Of a stretch of 64,000 nt of DNA, positions 53,455 through 62,660 are shown piece after piece. The first letter of the stretch is position 1. Every line of letters begins with the position of its first letter. This DNA comes from CAINVV01 sp963663675 (GTDB taxonomy: Bacteria; Bacteroidota; Bacteroidia; Bacteroidales; Prolixibacteraceae): positions 2,666,001-2,730,000 of the forward strand of contig OY760498.1 of NCBI GenBank assembly GCA_963663675.1. The letters run 5' to 3'. Under the pieces are notes generated by a model. The model did no database searches, was not told the DNA's origin, and worked only from the letters and a program-made list of their open reading frames with translations. The position numbers and the translations under genes are program-made.

Positions 53455-54305
53455 TTTACCATCATATCAGTGATCTGTACAGCGATCATATCCACTATAA
53501 TGACCAGCAGGGAGGACAAAACCACCGCTGAATTGGCCGCTTTACCGACACTCTCGGTTCCGCGGCCTGCATTGTAGCCCTTGTAACACCCGACAAATCC
53601 GATAACTGCGCCAAAAAAGAATGATTTTATTACAGCCGGAACGAAATCAACAAAATCAATATGGCTAAATGCCTGGGATAGAAAAAGGACCAGAGTTACG
53701 GAACCTTTGATGTTTGCACCGATCCAACTCCCAATTAAGCCGACCGCGTCTGCATACAATATAAGCAAAGGTATCATCAGTGTGGCGGCGAGAACCCTGG
53801 TAACCACCAGGAATCGCATTGGATTGGTGGAAGATACCTCCATTGCCTCGATCTGCTCGGATACCTTCATGGATCCCAGTTCAGCACCCATACCCGACCC
53901 GATTTTTCCAGCACATATCAACCCGGTAATTACCGGCCCCATTTCCCTTATCAATGAAACAGCTACCATACCCGGCAATGCGGATACAGCGCCGAAATCG
54001 ACAAGTGTCGGACGTGATTGTATCGTGATAACCAATCCAATGATGACGCCTGTTACTGAAATAAGCGGCAATGATTTATATCCTATCTGAAAACATTGGC
54101 GCAAAAATTCCCTGACTTCAAATTCTCTTGAAAAAGCCGCTTTTGTAGTCTGAATTATAAAAAGGAGGACATCAGCGAACTTTGTAATAAAATTATTTGC
54201 CGCTTCAGTTTTTGCAAGCGTTTTCTCGCTGATCCTGGTAATCGACCGACTGGTTACTTTCCGGATTTGCGGAATTAAACTGACCGCTGAAGAAAGTTTT
54301 CTCAT
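53451..54305 (-). CDS. mlaE: MlaE-type ABC permease, set 1
   Basis: 284 residues with five to six helices and the MlaE pattern (VTGVIIGLVITIQSRPTLVDFG; GLICAGKIGSGMGAELGSMKVSEQIEAMEVS). The N-terminal 60 residues form a soluble helical extension. First gene of the first Mla operon; the shared 38-bp element lies 134 bp upstream. Confidence 0.95.
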   Translation of the reverse strand: MRKLSSAVSLIPQIRKVTSRSITRISEKTLAKTEAANNFITKFADVLLFIIQTTKAAFSREFEVREFLRQCFQIGYKSLPLISVTGVIIGLVITIQSRPTLVDFGAVSALPGMVAVSLIREMGPVITGLICAGKIGSGMGAELGSMKVSEQIEAMEVSSTNPMRFLVVTRVLAATLMIPLLILYADAVGLIGSWIGANIKGSVTLVLFLSQAFSHIDFVDFVPAVIKSFFFGAVIGFVGCYKGYNAGRGTESVGKAANSAVVLSSLLVIIVDMIAVQITDMMVK

Positions 54306-54438
54306 CTGTTTAAAATTTACTATTTAAAAATCAGACAGAACCCAAACATAATTTTCATCCGGTTTAACAAACCGTTGATCAGGAGGGCTTTATATTAAAA
54401 TAATTAAGTGCAAAGTTAGGTCATTGGGATTAAGATGA

Positions 54439-54476
54439 TGTTACACAATTCCCTGAAAGAGTTACATCATTCGCAT
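54439..54476 (-). promoter_or_regulatory. Shared 38-bp element, copy 2 (between mlaE and an L,D-transpeptidase-like gene)
   Basis: Plus strand TGTTACACAATT, 10 bp, GTTACATCATTCGCAT. It lies 134 bp upstream of mlaE (minus strand) and 38 bp upstream of the plus-strand ATG at 54515, so it may serve either unit or both. Confidence 0.65.
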
Positions 54477-54514
54477 ATTACTGCATTGTCGTTTTATATG
54501 TGCACCTTTACAGT

Positions 54515-55195
54515 ATGAGAAAATTTTCGATTTTTCTGTCATTACTCCTGGTGCCTTTTTTAAGCATCTCCAGATCTCCTGTACCGGATCCGGGGATAGC
54601 CGAGAGCGAAAGTTTCTATGCACTGGTAAATCTGGCGGATAATGGATTGTCCAGGGAAATATTTCAACTTGCGCTTAAAGGAATGCACAAACTTGAAATC
54701 AGTGGAAAACTCCTGAAACCTACGATTCTGACAATAGCAGATTACTCTCAGTCAAGCAATAACAAGCGATTGTACGTCATCGATTTGCTAAATAAAAGAC
54801 TTTTGTTCAATACCTATGTCGCACATGGAAGAAACACAGGAGATGAGTTTGCCAGGTCCTTTTCCAACAAAGAGGGTTCCCTGAAAAGCAGTCTTGGGTT
54901 TTATATCACACAAAACCTGATTGTTGGCTCACATACCGGTTTGGCCTTACTGATCAGCGGAGTTGAGAAAGGATTCAACGACAATGCCTCCAAACGCGAA
55001 ATAATTATCCATGCTGCGAATTATGCAACAGAGTCGTTCATCAAAAAAACAGGGAGATTGGGTCGCAGTTTTGGCTGTCCTTCCCTTCCTCCTGACATGC
55101 TGAAACCGGTAATAGAGACTATCAAGGAAGGATCCTGCCTGTTTATCTATAACCCTGACAGACAATACATAAGTAGTTCCTCTTTACTTAACTGA
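54515..55195 (+). CDS. Murein L,D-transpeptidase-like protein (YkuD_2 type)
   Basis: 226 residues from the ATG at 54515; an in-frame GTG at 54500 gives five more. Signal peptide about 1-20. The catalytic-type region is IIIHAANYATESFIKKTG and GRSFGCPSLPP, with the His and Cys of the L,D-transpeptidase fold. It would crosslink or trim cell-wall peptides in the periplasm. Its 3' end overlaps that of the convergent L,D-transpeptidase gene by 12 bp. Confidence 0.88.
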   Translation: MRKFSIFLSLLLVPFLSISRSPVPDPGIAESESFYALVNLADNGLSREIFQLALKGMHKLEISGKLLKPTILTIADYSQSSNNKRLYVIDLLNKRLLFNTYVAHGRNTGDEFARSFSNKEGSLKSSLGFYITQNLIVGSHTGLALLISGVEKGFNDNASKREIIIHAANYATESFIKKTGRLGRSFGCPSLPPDMLKPVIETIKEGSCLFIYNPDRQYISSSSLLN

Positions 55196-56440
55196 TCCAT
55201 ATACGTCCTTCAGAAAAGTGACCTTTTCTCCTTCAACAGTTACAGGCATATAGATTAGGAATGTTGGGATTTTTGAAGGCAGTACGATGATATTTGATTC
55301 AGTATTCTTCTTCCCTATTTTTAATTCTTTCCGGTCAAGTTTGCCCCGGAGCAAGGCATCTGCCAATTCAACGGGTTTTTCCAACCTGACGCATCCATGA
55401 CTAAGAAATCTGAAATCCTTGGCAAAGACACCCTGCCAGCTTGTGGCGTGAAGAAATATGCTGAACGGGTCCTCCAAATCGAATTTAATGACACCCAAAG
55501 AGTTTCCGGTTCCTGTAGATTGCCGAAAAAAGTAGGGAAAATTCTTTTCCGTATACTCGTTCCAGTTCAGTTCTGTATCATCAATCAGCTTGCCGCCTGA
55601 ATCCACCACATCAAAATTGTGTTGCTCCAGATAGTTTTCATTTTTCTGAACTTTAGGCAGAATCTCCTTTACTGCAATTGAATAAGGCACATTCCAATGC
55701 GGGAAAGTAACCACCCTGGATATGTTGGAGGCTATAGTCGGGGTCGGATTCTTTTTCCTTCCAACCACTGTCCGCATCAGCATAACAAGTGAATCATTGC
55801 GGTAGTACCTGGCCATAGTTTCGGGTATATTGACCACGATGCTCTCAGAAGGACGATTGACAGCCAGGTATTTTCTGCAATTCATCGAAAGCAGTACAGC
55901 TTTATATTTATAGGAATTAACTGTCAGGAGAGAGTCACGCAGGTATTTTCTTAAAACCACATAATCGTGATCCTTGCAATCCAGTTCCGCAATTAATTTT
56001 GTGACAGGGATCTTCGCATATTTCAAATTCAACAATTGATCAATGTAAACTGAATCACGCTGCTGCGTGGTTATTTCGTTGTATTCAAAATGTATCACAC
56101 CTTCCTGCTGTTCCTTGAGGAAATGAAGGATCAATGAAGTTACCTGCCTGTCAGTTTTTTGTTTAACAACGTAATTCATTGATTTTACATTAAGAAGAGC
56201 GCTGCGAACCGAAAGATCAAAGGATTCATTCCTGACCATACCAGGATAACCTGCCGATCCAATTTCCCTTACCCATTCGGCGGCTCTTTTTATTCTCTTA
56301 CGGGATGAAAGCCAATACAATGACTCAGGTTGCCTGGCGTAAAAACCATCAACCATTGTATCTGCAAATGGTTCAACCTGTTGCCCAAAAATATTAACTG
56401 TAAAACAACTGAAAATAAATATTGATAAAAGTACTCTCAT
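55184..56440 (-). CDS. L,D-transpeptidase (YcbB-like)
   Basis: 418 residues from the ATG at 56440, chosen because it opens a good signal peptide (MRVLLSIFIFSCFTVNIFG); the frame extends 24 codons further upstream without support. The N-terminal helical scaffold precedes a YkuD domain whose active-site segment is FLSHGCVRLEKPVELA. It forms 3-3 crosslinks in peptidoglycan. The shared 38-bp element lies 98 bp upstream. It overlaps the convergent gene at its 3' end. Confidence 0.92.
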   Translation of the reverse strand: MRVLLSIFIFSCFTVNIFGQQVEPFADTMVDGFYARQPESLYWLSSRKRIKRAAEWVREIGSAGYPGMVRNESFDLSVRSALLNVKSMNYVVKQKTDRQVTSLILHFLKEQQEGVIHFEYNEITTQQRDSVYIDQLLNLKYAKIPVTKLIAELDCKDHDYVVLRKYLRDSLLTVNSYKYKAVLLSMNCRKYLAVNRPSESIVVNIPETMARYYRNDSLVMLMRTVVGRKKNPTPTIASNISRVVTFPHWNVPYSIAVKEILPKVQKNENYLEQHNFDVVDSGGKLIDDTELNWNEYTEKNFPYFFRQSTGTGNSLGVIKFDLEDPFSIFLHATSWQGVFAKDFRFLSHGCVRLEKPVELADALLRGKLDRKELKIGKKNTESNIIVLPSKIPTFLIYMPVTVEGEKVTFLKDVYGSVK

Positions 56441-56537
56441 GACAATATCCCCTGGTATGCATTGCAAAACATCAAAAAAGCAAGTAGTAATCTTTACTTT
56501 ATCCGGGTACAAAAATGGAATTCAAGTAACCGGTTGT

Positions 56538-56575
56538 TGTTACACTATTTCACAAAATAGTTATATCATTCACAC
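56538..56575 (-). promoter_or_regulatory. Shared 38-bp element, copy 3 (upstream of the YcbB-like gene)
   Basis: Plus strand TGTTACACTATT, 10 bp, GTTATATCATTCACAC, 98 bp before the ATG at 56440 on the minus strand and 23 bp from the end of the AI-2E family gene. Confidence 0.65.
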
Positions 56576-56597
56576 TATTCATTAGGGAGAAAATTTG

Positions 56598-57722
56598 TCA
56601 GATACCATTATCCGGAAATGAATCCCTTTTCAACACTTCAATCACTTTACCAGGATGAGCCTCATACTCTTTTTGTTTCAGATAATCCTCAGCTTCCACA
56701 GGCGTTCCAAGCAATAACGCAATCCATCGTGTTTTCTCATTCTGTTCAAGTACGATTTTTATAGTCATGGTTAACGGAGTCGCAAGGAACATTCCTACCA
56801 ATCCTAAAATAAAACCCCAGAAGAGCAGAGAAATGATAACTACTAATGCCGAAAGACCCATCCCTTTCCCCATCATCCGTGGTTCAATAAAATTTCCAAG
56901 GACATTGTGCAAAACCGTAAAGGCCGCCAGGGTCCAAAATGCGCCACCCACTCCCAATTGCACAAGAGCAAAGAAAACCGCAGGTATGGTTGCTATTATT
57001 GAGCCAATATTCGGGACATAGTTCATCAGACCTGCAATCACAGCCCAGAGTAGAGGATAGTCTACACCAATTATTGATAATGCAGCATATATACTAATAC
57101 CCGTGGCTAAACATATAAAAGTTTTAATTCCAAGGTAATGACGAATATTTTTTAGGATAGTAGAAAGATAGGCAATGGATTTATCTGATCCGTGTTGTAT
57201 TGCCCTGGCCTTGACCGAAAAACTTCCGAATTCCATTAGGGTAAATAAGATGATGAGGAAGATTAGAAAAGTATTCCCAAGCATGATAAGCAGTTCCTTT
57301 AAAGCGGCAGAAGTATAACCCATTATTTTTTCTGGTTGGAAAAACGTAGAAATCTGATCTTCCGGAATCTGCAAACCATATTCATTCAGAAACTTAATAA
57401 ATGCTCTGCCCAGTGTTGTAATGGTGTCTTCGTATTTTATTACGTTGTTTAAAAAGAAGGTAAATGACCCACCTATCAGGAAGACAAACCCGGAAAAAAG
57501 CAGGACCAAGCTAACTACAATGATGATTAGTGCCACCCACCTTGGAATTCTTTTTTTTACTAGCCACGAAATTGGCTGGACACAAACAATACTTATAAAA
57601 ATGGCGAGTAAAAAGGGAGTTATAATCACTTTTGCGAAAATCGCTCCAGCAAATATGATGACCAGGGCGGCAGCTATTGCAACCGGGGAACTCTCCAGCG
57701 ACTCTATTCTCCTGATATTCAT
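56598..57722 (-). CDS. AI-2E/PerM-family membrane protein
   Basis: 374 residues, about eight helices arranged as in AI-2E family exporters: paired N-terminal helices (AAALVIIFAGAIFAKVIITPFLLAIFI), a soluble middle and a C-terminal block (NYVPNIGSIIATIPAVFFALV, FIEPRMMGKGMGLSAL). The family exports autoinducer or acts as a cation exchanger; its role next to lipid transport genes is unclear. Last gene of a six-gene operon, 6 bp after mlaD. Confidence 0.9.
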   Translation of the reverse strand: MNIRRIESLESSPVAIAAALVIIFAGAIFAKVIITPFLLAIFISIVCVQPISWLVKKRIPRWVALIIIVVSLVLLFSGFVFLIGGSFTFFLNNVIKYEDTITTLGRAFIKFLNEYGLQIPEDQISTFFQPEKIMGYTSAALKELLIMLGNTFLIFLIILFTLMEFGSFSVKARAIQHGSDKSIAYLSTILKNIRHYLGIKTFICLATGISIYAALSIIGVDYPLLWAVIAGLMNYVPNIGSIIATIPAVFFALVQLGVGGAFWTLAAFTVLHNVLGNFIEPRMMGKGMGLSALVVIISLLFWGFILGLVGMFLATPLTMTIKIVLEQNEKTRWIALLLGTPVEAEDYLKQKEYEAHPGKVIEVLKRDSFPDNGI

Positions 57723-57728
57723 AGCCTT

Positions 57729-58697
57729 CTACTTAATTGCTTTTTCTTTTTTTGCATTGTCTTTAAAGAAACCTTTCAAAAAAATTGAATGTTGCGCAGC
57801 TTCCAGGTCTTCATCCAGTTTTTTAGTACTGGTTTCTATATTTTTAATGATCGACCTTAATTGCGTGCCGGCAGCTTCATCATGCAACATCACCCCGACA
57901 GAAGTATTTCTATTACCGACTGCCTTTTTCAGCCCGGAAATAATTACTGTTGCTGTATCAGCCATTTGCTGCACATACAGGACAGATGCTTTTATTGAAT
58001 TGAAAACGACTGTATCTGAAGTCAGTTCATTTGCCAGGGTCCCTTTCCTGTTAAGCCCTTCACTGAATATCACGAGTGAACCGGCCAGTTTATCTGCCCT
58101 GGATATTGCACTATGTAATGACATGGAGGATGCTTTGATGTTTTCAAAAACAGAATCATCAGTTAATAACTTCCCTATTGATCCTTTTCCGCTGGTAATC
58201 TTATTACTGATGGTCTTAATATCGGTAGTAATCGCCAGGAGGTTTTTGTTGCTTTCCTGAAGCATCCCAAGCATATCTTCTGATGTAAAAGACTTATCCA
58301 CATCCAGCGTATCACCTTCTTCCACCATGGCAGATTTTGCAGTACCTCCGTAGATCACCAGTATTTTATTTCCTATCAGTCCGTCACTGCTTAATTTCAC
58401 CATGGCATCTCTACGGATGTACTGCTGTGCAGCCTTATCAATTTTCATGCTGACTTCCACCTGTGATTCTCCAAAAAATGCGAGTTTGCTTACGGTACCT
58501 ATTTTAACTCCTGAAAACCATATATTGTTACCCTTCCGCAGACCACCTACATCATCGAAGAGTGAAACTACTTTCATTTTACTGACAAATGTCTCGCGCA
58601 AATTACCAACCATCAATATAGCTGAAAGCAGAAACAGGATGCCAAAAAAAATAAAAAACCCAACAATTACGGTCCTTCTGTTTTGTGTATTGGTCAT
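57729..58697 (-). CDS. mlaD: MCE-domain (MlaD-like) protein, set 2
   Basis: 322 residues: membrane helix (about 7-28), MCE domain (about 38-115: DDVGGLRKGNNIWFSGVKIGTV, LSSDGLIGNKILVIYGG), a longer helical region than in set 1, and a QHSIFLKGFFKDNAKK end homologous to set 1. It would form the periplasmic lipid conduit of a second Mla-type system. Three bp after the mlaF stop. Confidence 0.92.
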   Translation of the reverse strand: MTNTQNRRTVIVGFFIFFGILFLLSAILMVGNLRETFVSKMKVVSLFDDVGGLRKGNNIWFSGVKIGTVSKLAFFGESQVEVSMKIDKAAQQYIRRDAMVKLSSDGLIGNKILVIYGGTAKSAMVEEGDTLDVDKSFTSEDMLGMLQESNKNLLAITTDIKTISNKITSGKGSIGKLLTDDSVFENIKASSMSLHSAISRADKLAGSLVIFSEGLNRKGTLANELTSDTVVFNSIKASVLYVQQMADTATVIISGLKKAVGNRNTSVGVMLHDEAAGTQLRSIIKNIETSTKKLDEDLEAAQHSIFLKGFFKDNAKKEKAIK

Positions 58698-58700
58698 TTT

Positions 58701-59471
58701 TTATTGAATAAAATTGTAATTATAGAATCCCCGGATTTCTTTATCCCCCGATTCAAAAACCTCCTCAAATTTTCCGGTTTTCAGGAATTTCCCTCCTGAC
58801 ATGATGGCTATCCTGTTACCGGTAAGTTTCGCACAAGTAAGGTCATGAGTGATAATAACGGAACTTGTGTTGTATTTTTTCTGAACATCATTGATTAGTT
58901 CAATGATTTCAGCACTGGTAATTGGATCCAGTCCGGAAGTTGGTTCGTCATATAACATGATTTCAGGCTTTAGTATCAGTGTACGGGCAATACCTATTCT
59001 CTTGCGTTGTCCCCCTGAAAGATCAGAAGGCATCTGCCTAATTTTATCACATAGACCGACGGCATCCAGAACTTCTTTCACTGCAAAATCCACCTCCTTT
59101 TTACTCAGCTGTTGTCTGTTCATCACAAGGGGGAAGGAAAGATTCTGGTAAACACTCATACTGTCGTACAATGCACTGCCCTGAAATGAAAATCCAATAC
59201 GGATTCTTAATGCATCCAACTCTTTGCGGTCTAATTTATCCACCTGCCTACCAAGCACGATTACTTCACCTTTGTCTGGCGGAAGCAGACCCACCATAAT
59301 CTTTATTAAAACTGATTTTCCTGTACCGGATTTTCCGAGCACTGCAATATTTTCTCCTTTGTAGAGGCAGAAGTCGACACCATCCAAAACCTTCAGGCTA
59401 TCAAACGACTTGTACAATCCACTGATAGAAATTACCTTCTCCTTTTTATTATCAATTTTGTTTTGTCCCAT
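58701..59471 (-). CDS. mlaF: MlaF-type ABC ATPase, set 2
   Basis: 256 residues. Walker A GKSGTGKSVLIKI, signature LSGGQRKRIGIARTL, Walker B IMLYDEPTSGLDP, switch VIITHDLTCAKL. It powers the second lipid transport permease. 11 bp separate it from mlaE. Confidence 0.95.
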   Translation of the reverse strand: MGQNKIDNKKEKVISISGLYKSFDSLKVLDGVDFCLYKGENIAVLGKSGTGKSVLIKIMVGLLPPDKGEVIVLGRQVDKLDRKELDALRIRIGFSFQGSALYDSMSVYQNLSFPLVMNRQQLSKKEVDFAVKEVLDAVGLCDKIRQMPSDLSGGQRKRIGIARTLILKPEIMLYDEPTSGLDPITSAEIIELINDVQKKYNTSSVIITHDLTCAKLTGNRIAIMSGGKFLKTGKFEEVFESGDKEIRGFYNYNFIQ

Positions 59472-59482
59472 CAGATTTTATA

Positions 59483-60271
59483 TTATATCCAATTGGATAT
59501 CTGTACAATGACAACTTCTTCCAGAAATATCAAAAACATGGAAAGTACCACAGCATGGTTGGCCGCTTTGCCAACCCCCCGGGTCCCCTGCGTCGCATTA
59601 AATCCCTTGTAACAGCCAACGATACCGATGGTAAATCCAAAAACAACAGATTTACTGACTGATGTGAAAATATCAACGAACGAGATCGTTGAAAATGCGT
59701 TTTGGTAAAAACTGAATATGCTACTGGTTTCACTGGCATGTACATTGATGTATGAGCCATAAAGACCAACAAAGCTGCAGTACAATGCCAATATCGGAAT
59801 GGTGATGGTTGTTGCCAATACCCTTGTAACAACCAGATATTTAAATGGATTAATTGCTGAAACTTCCATGGCTTCAATTTGTTCTGTAACTTTCATTGAA
59901 CCAAGTTCCGCACCTATTCCTGAACCTACCTTCCCTGCACAAATGAGAGCCGTAACCAAAGGTCCAAGGGCTTTTACAATAGCAATGCCAATTAAGGATG
60001 GAAGCCATGAAGTTGCCCCGAATTCTTCGAGTGACGGACGGGATTGTTTAGTAAATACAATTCCTATAATAAAACCTGTGAGAGATATCAATGCCAGGGA
60101 TTTCATTCCAACTTCAAAACATTGATTGACAACCTCTCCCAGGTGGAAAGGTTTTCTTGCCACTTCCCTAAAAAATAAGGCTACAAATTTCCACGCACTA
60201 TAGACATCCGACAGAAATTCATCAATACGTTTCGAAAACAGATATTTCTTGTTTAACGACAGTATCATCAT
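59483..60271 (-). CDS. mlaE: MlaE-type ABC permease, set 2
   Basis: 262 residues with the MlaE helices and motif (LTGFIIGIVFTKQSRPSLEEFG; ALICAGKVGSGIGAELGSMKVTEQIEAMEVS). It is clearly paralogous to the set 1 permease but lacks its long N-terminal extension. It heads the mla part of the six-gene operon. Confidence 0.95.
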   Translation of the reverse strand: MMILSLNKKYLFSKRIDEFLSDVYSAWKFVALFFREVARKPFHLGEVVNQCFEVGMKSLALISLTGFIIGIVFTKQSRPSLEEFGATSWLPSLIGIAIVKALGPLVTALICAGKVGSGIGAELGSMKVTEQIEAMEVSAINPFKYLVVTRVLATTITIPILALYCSFVGLYGSYINVHASETSSIFSFYQNAFSTISFVDIFTSVSKSVVFGFTIGIVGCYKGFNATQGTRGVGKAANHAVVLSMFLIFLEEVVIVQISNWI

Positions 60272-60325
60272 ATTTTATCGCTCTGGTTGATATTCTTGCT
60301 CCCGCCTCAGTTTCGCAAAGTGGCA

Positions 60326-60802
60326 CTACCTGGAAGGGTATTCTGACTTCAGATCGGTCAGTTCCTTATCAATTTTTAAGATATCCTGACTCATGCCGGA
60401 TTTGAAGGCTTCCAGCTTTTTAATTTCTTCTGCCTGGTATTCAGTTATCCTGGACTTCAGGCTATTATTCTCAATTTCTATTTGTACAATTTTTTTTAAT
60501 AACTTTTCATTGGTAACTGGAGTGGCTTTAATCTGTTTGATCAGTCTCTCATTTGAGGTTATTTTCTTGTTCGTTTCAATTTTAAATTTCATCCAGTCGA
60601 CCTGTTGATGAGCATTTTCCTCCAGCCTGTATTTTTGAAGTTCCAACATCACGTCATTACTTACCAGGATCGTATCTTCGACCAGCGCCTTTTTCTCTTT
60701 AACACGTTCAAACACTTCATTCTTTTGTTTATAAGGACCGCAGGAAAACAACAGCAACATGAACAAACATGCGATGGTATAATGGACTAAACTTGTTTTC
60801 AT
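60326..60802 (-). CDS. Coiled-coil lipoprotein
   Basis: 158 residues. Lipobox LLFSCG (Cys about 21), then nearly all helical with Lys/Glu-rich heptads (about 30-155). No known domain. Its place between a DUF4239 gene and mlaE in one operon suggests a structural envelope role, perhaps with the Mla system. Confidence 0.75.
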   Translation of the reverse strand: MKTSLVHYTIACLFMLLLFSCGPYKQKNEVFERVKEKKALVEDTILVSNDVMLELQKYRLEENAHQQVDWMKFKIETNKKITSNERLIKQIKATPVTNEKLLKKIVQIEIENNSLKSRITEYQAEEIKKLEAFKSGMSQDILKIDKELTDLKSEYPSR

Positions 60803-60823
60803 TTTGAATGTATTGTTTTAACA

Positions 60824-61663
60824 TTATTTTTTAAAAGGGATCTTAAGGGCCCATTCTTCCATGTTGTAAATCTGCATGTATGAATCAGGTTGAATGCTCA
60901 AACTGCCGGTAAAAGGATGATCAAGCAGAATAATAATAAAGAAAAACATCGCGATGAACATGCCAAGCAATGTATTTAATACTATATGGACATTCCTGTT
61001 TTCAATATCCATCAGCATGGCACAAAGAATCGCTATGATAGCCCCCATGACGAGAGTCCACCACATAGGATTGGGAATCTCAACATCCTGTGAGGATGTT
61101 CGCAGTCCTCTGTAAGTCGCCAATTCATTTAAATGACGGAACATTTCACCAACCAGCTGTATTTCAAATTGGGTTTTGGGATTCAGACGCTCCATCTTGT
61201 TAAATACCTTGTTAAATGACTCCAGTGTTTTTTTGCTGCTTTCCTTGCGCGCCAGGTTAGGGAATTCTTCATCTACAACATTGTAAACAAAATCAAGATA
61301 GATAACCATCAATTTTTTCGACTCAGTCGTATCCGGGTAGAACTTAATGTCACGGTACAAGCCGAATGCAAAACTTCCTTCCTGTCCAACATTGGTTTGA
61401 GTCTCATTAAATTTGCCCCATACCACGAAAATGACAAAACCAAGTAGAAATCCGTAAAGACTTGCAATACCCGTGAAAAGGAAACCTGTCACTTCGTTGT
61501 GGGACTTGAGAATATTTATGTTCAGGTATTTGCGAAAAATGACAGTTCCCACACATCCTATAATCCCTCCTGTAGAAATGAACAGAATAAAGAGCAGGAA
61601 TGGAGGTAACTGCAACAGATAATAAGTTAAAACCATCATAACCTGAAAGTTTTTTAGGTTCAC
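60824..61663 (-). CDS. DUF4239 (bestrophin-like) membrane protein
   Basis: 279 residues from a GTG at 61663; an ATG eight codons in (61639) is an alternative. Two N-terminal helices (about 12-35 and 52-72) and two C-terminal helices (about 205-225, 230-255) flank a soluble helical middle. The pattern ending LDHPFTGSLSIQP is characteristic of DUF4239. Channel activity has been suggested for such bestrophin-like proteins but is not shown. First gene of the operon that ends with the AI-2E gene; the shared 38-bp element lies 49 bp upstream. Confidence 0.85.
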   Translation of the reverse strand: MNLKNFQVMMVLTYYLLQLPPFLLFILFISTGGIIGCVGTVIFRKYLNINILKSHNEVTGFLFTGIASLYGFLLGFVIFVVWGKFNETQTNVGQEGSFAFGLYRDIKFYPDTTESKKLMVIYLDFVYNVVDEEFPNLARKESSKKTLESFNKVFNKMERLNPKTQFEIQLVGEMFRHLNELATYRGLRTSSQDVEIPNPMWWTLVMGAIIAILCAMLMDIENRNVHIVLNTLLGMFIAMFFFIIILLDHPFTGSLSIQPDSYMQIYNMEEWALKIPFKK

Positions 61664-61711
61664 GGCAGTTGGGGAACCTCCTGCAAAACTGCATTATTTT
61701 AGATCCTGAAG

Positions 61712-61749
61712 TGTTACATAACTTTTTCAAAGAATTGCATCTTTCACAC
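61712..61749 (-). promoter_or_regulatory. Shared 38-bp element, copy 4 (upstream of the DUF4239-Mla2 operon)
   Basis: Plus strand TGTTACATAACT, 10 bp, ATTGCATCTTTCACAC, located 49 bp before the GTG at 61663. It is the most diverged copy but keeps TGTTACA, TTCACAC and the exact spacing. Confidence 0.6.
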
Positions 61750-61848
61750 CCCGGGTTACGAATTGCATGATATTGTATCGTGATACAATTTATTGCACTT
61801 TAACCGACCAGAAAGATCCGGGGAGATACTTCGCCACCGGCAACGGAA

Positions 61849-62538
61849 CTAATCAGGTGGATTTAAAAGCTTTTCAATATCCTTTAACTTACCAAAAAGC
61901 AAAATCTGATCTCCTTTCCGAAGTTTCATTTCTCCCGAAGGTAATCCCAGAGATTTTTTCGTTTTCTGTATTCGTCCAAATACTGATTTTGATTCTTCCG
62001 TTCTTATAATCGTAAGAATAAGCAATGAATGCCTGTTGGTAAAATCAACCTCACTTAACAACCTACCATCGAACCTTTCAGGTAAGGACACTTCAATTAT
62101 CTTAAATTCATCCGTGATATCAAATGAGCCGGAAAGTCCCGGGAACAAAATACTATCAGCAAATCTAGAAGCAGCTTCAAATTCCGGTCTGAGGATAAGA
62201 TCCACTCCCAGTGCTTCAATGACCTTGCGATGCAGTGGATTGATGGCCCTGCTCACCAGTTTTTTCACTCCTGCCTGTTTGAGTAAGGCGGTTGTCATTA
62301 CGGAAGCGCTAAAATCTTCACCGATAGCTACAATGGCATAGTCACACTCTTTTAATGGAAGAGTTCCAAGCGCTTGTTCATTTGTGCTGTCAAGACAGAT
62401 AGTTTGCGTTACAGTATCTTTCAATGCATCTACTTTTTCCATATTCCCATCAATACCTATCACTTCGTGACCCATTGACGTAAGTCTGACAGCCAATGAA
62501 GTTCCAAAATTTCCAAGACCAAAAACCATGAATTTCAT
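61849..62538 (-). CDS. trkA: TrkA/KtrA-type potassium channel regulator
   Basis: 229 residues: Rossmann fold with VFGLGNFGTSLAVRL (NAD/nucleotide-binding GxGxxG, about 5-19), Asp30 at the end of the second strand (GIDGN), and a C-terminal TrkA_C domain (ITDEFKIIEVSLPERFDG, KLRKGDQILLFGKL). It gates the TrkH/KtrB channel encoded upstream in the same direction. Confidence 0.95.
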   Translation of the reverse strand: MKFMVFGLGNFGTSLAVRLTSMGHEVIGIDGNMEKVDALKDTVTQTICLDSTNEQALGTLPLKECDYAIVAIGEDFSASVMTTALLKQAGVKKLVSRAINPLHRKVIEALGVDLILRPEFEAASRFADSILFPGLSGSFDITDEFKIIEVSLPERFDGRLLSEVDFTNRHSLLILTIIRTEESKSVFGRIQKTKKSLGLPSGEMKLRKGDQILLFGKLKDIEKLLNPPD

Positions 62539-62578
62539 CTTCGATTAATTTTATTATTTACAACTCAGAAAATAATGT

Positions 62579-62593
62579 AACCGGATACCGGTT
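62579..62593. promoter_or_regulatory. Palindrome between trkH and trkA
   Basis: AACCGGATACCGGTT is a 7-1-7 palindrome in the 122-bp gap, 41 bp upstream of the trkA ATG. It could be an operator or a small transcript hairpin. Confidence 0.3.
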
Positions 62594-62660
62594 TTGCTAC
62601 ATCAATGATTTTTTATTTCTCAGACATTCTAAACTTTGCACTTCTTTTAATGCCCGTTAA

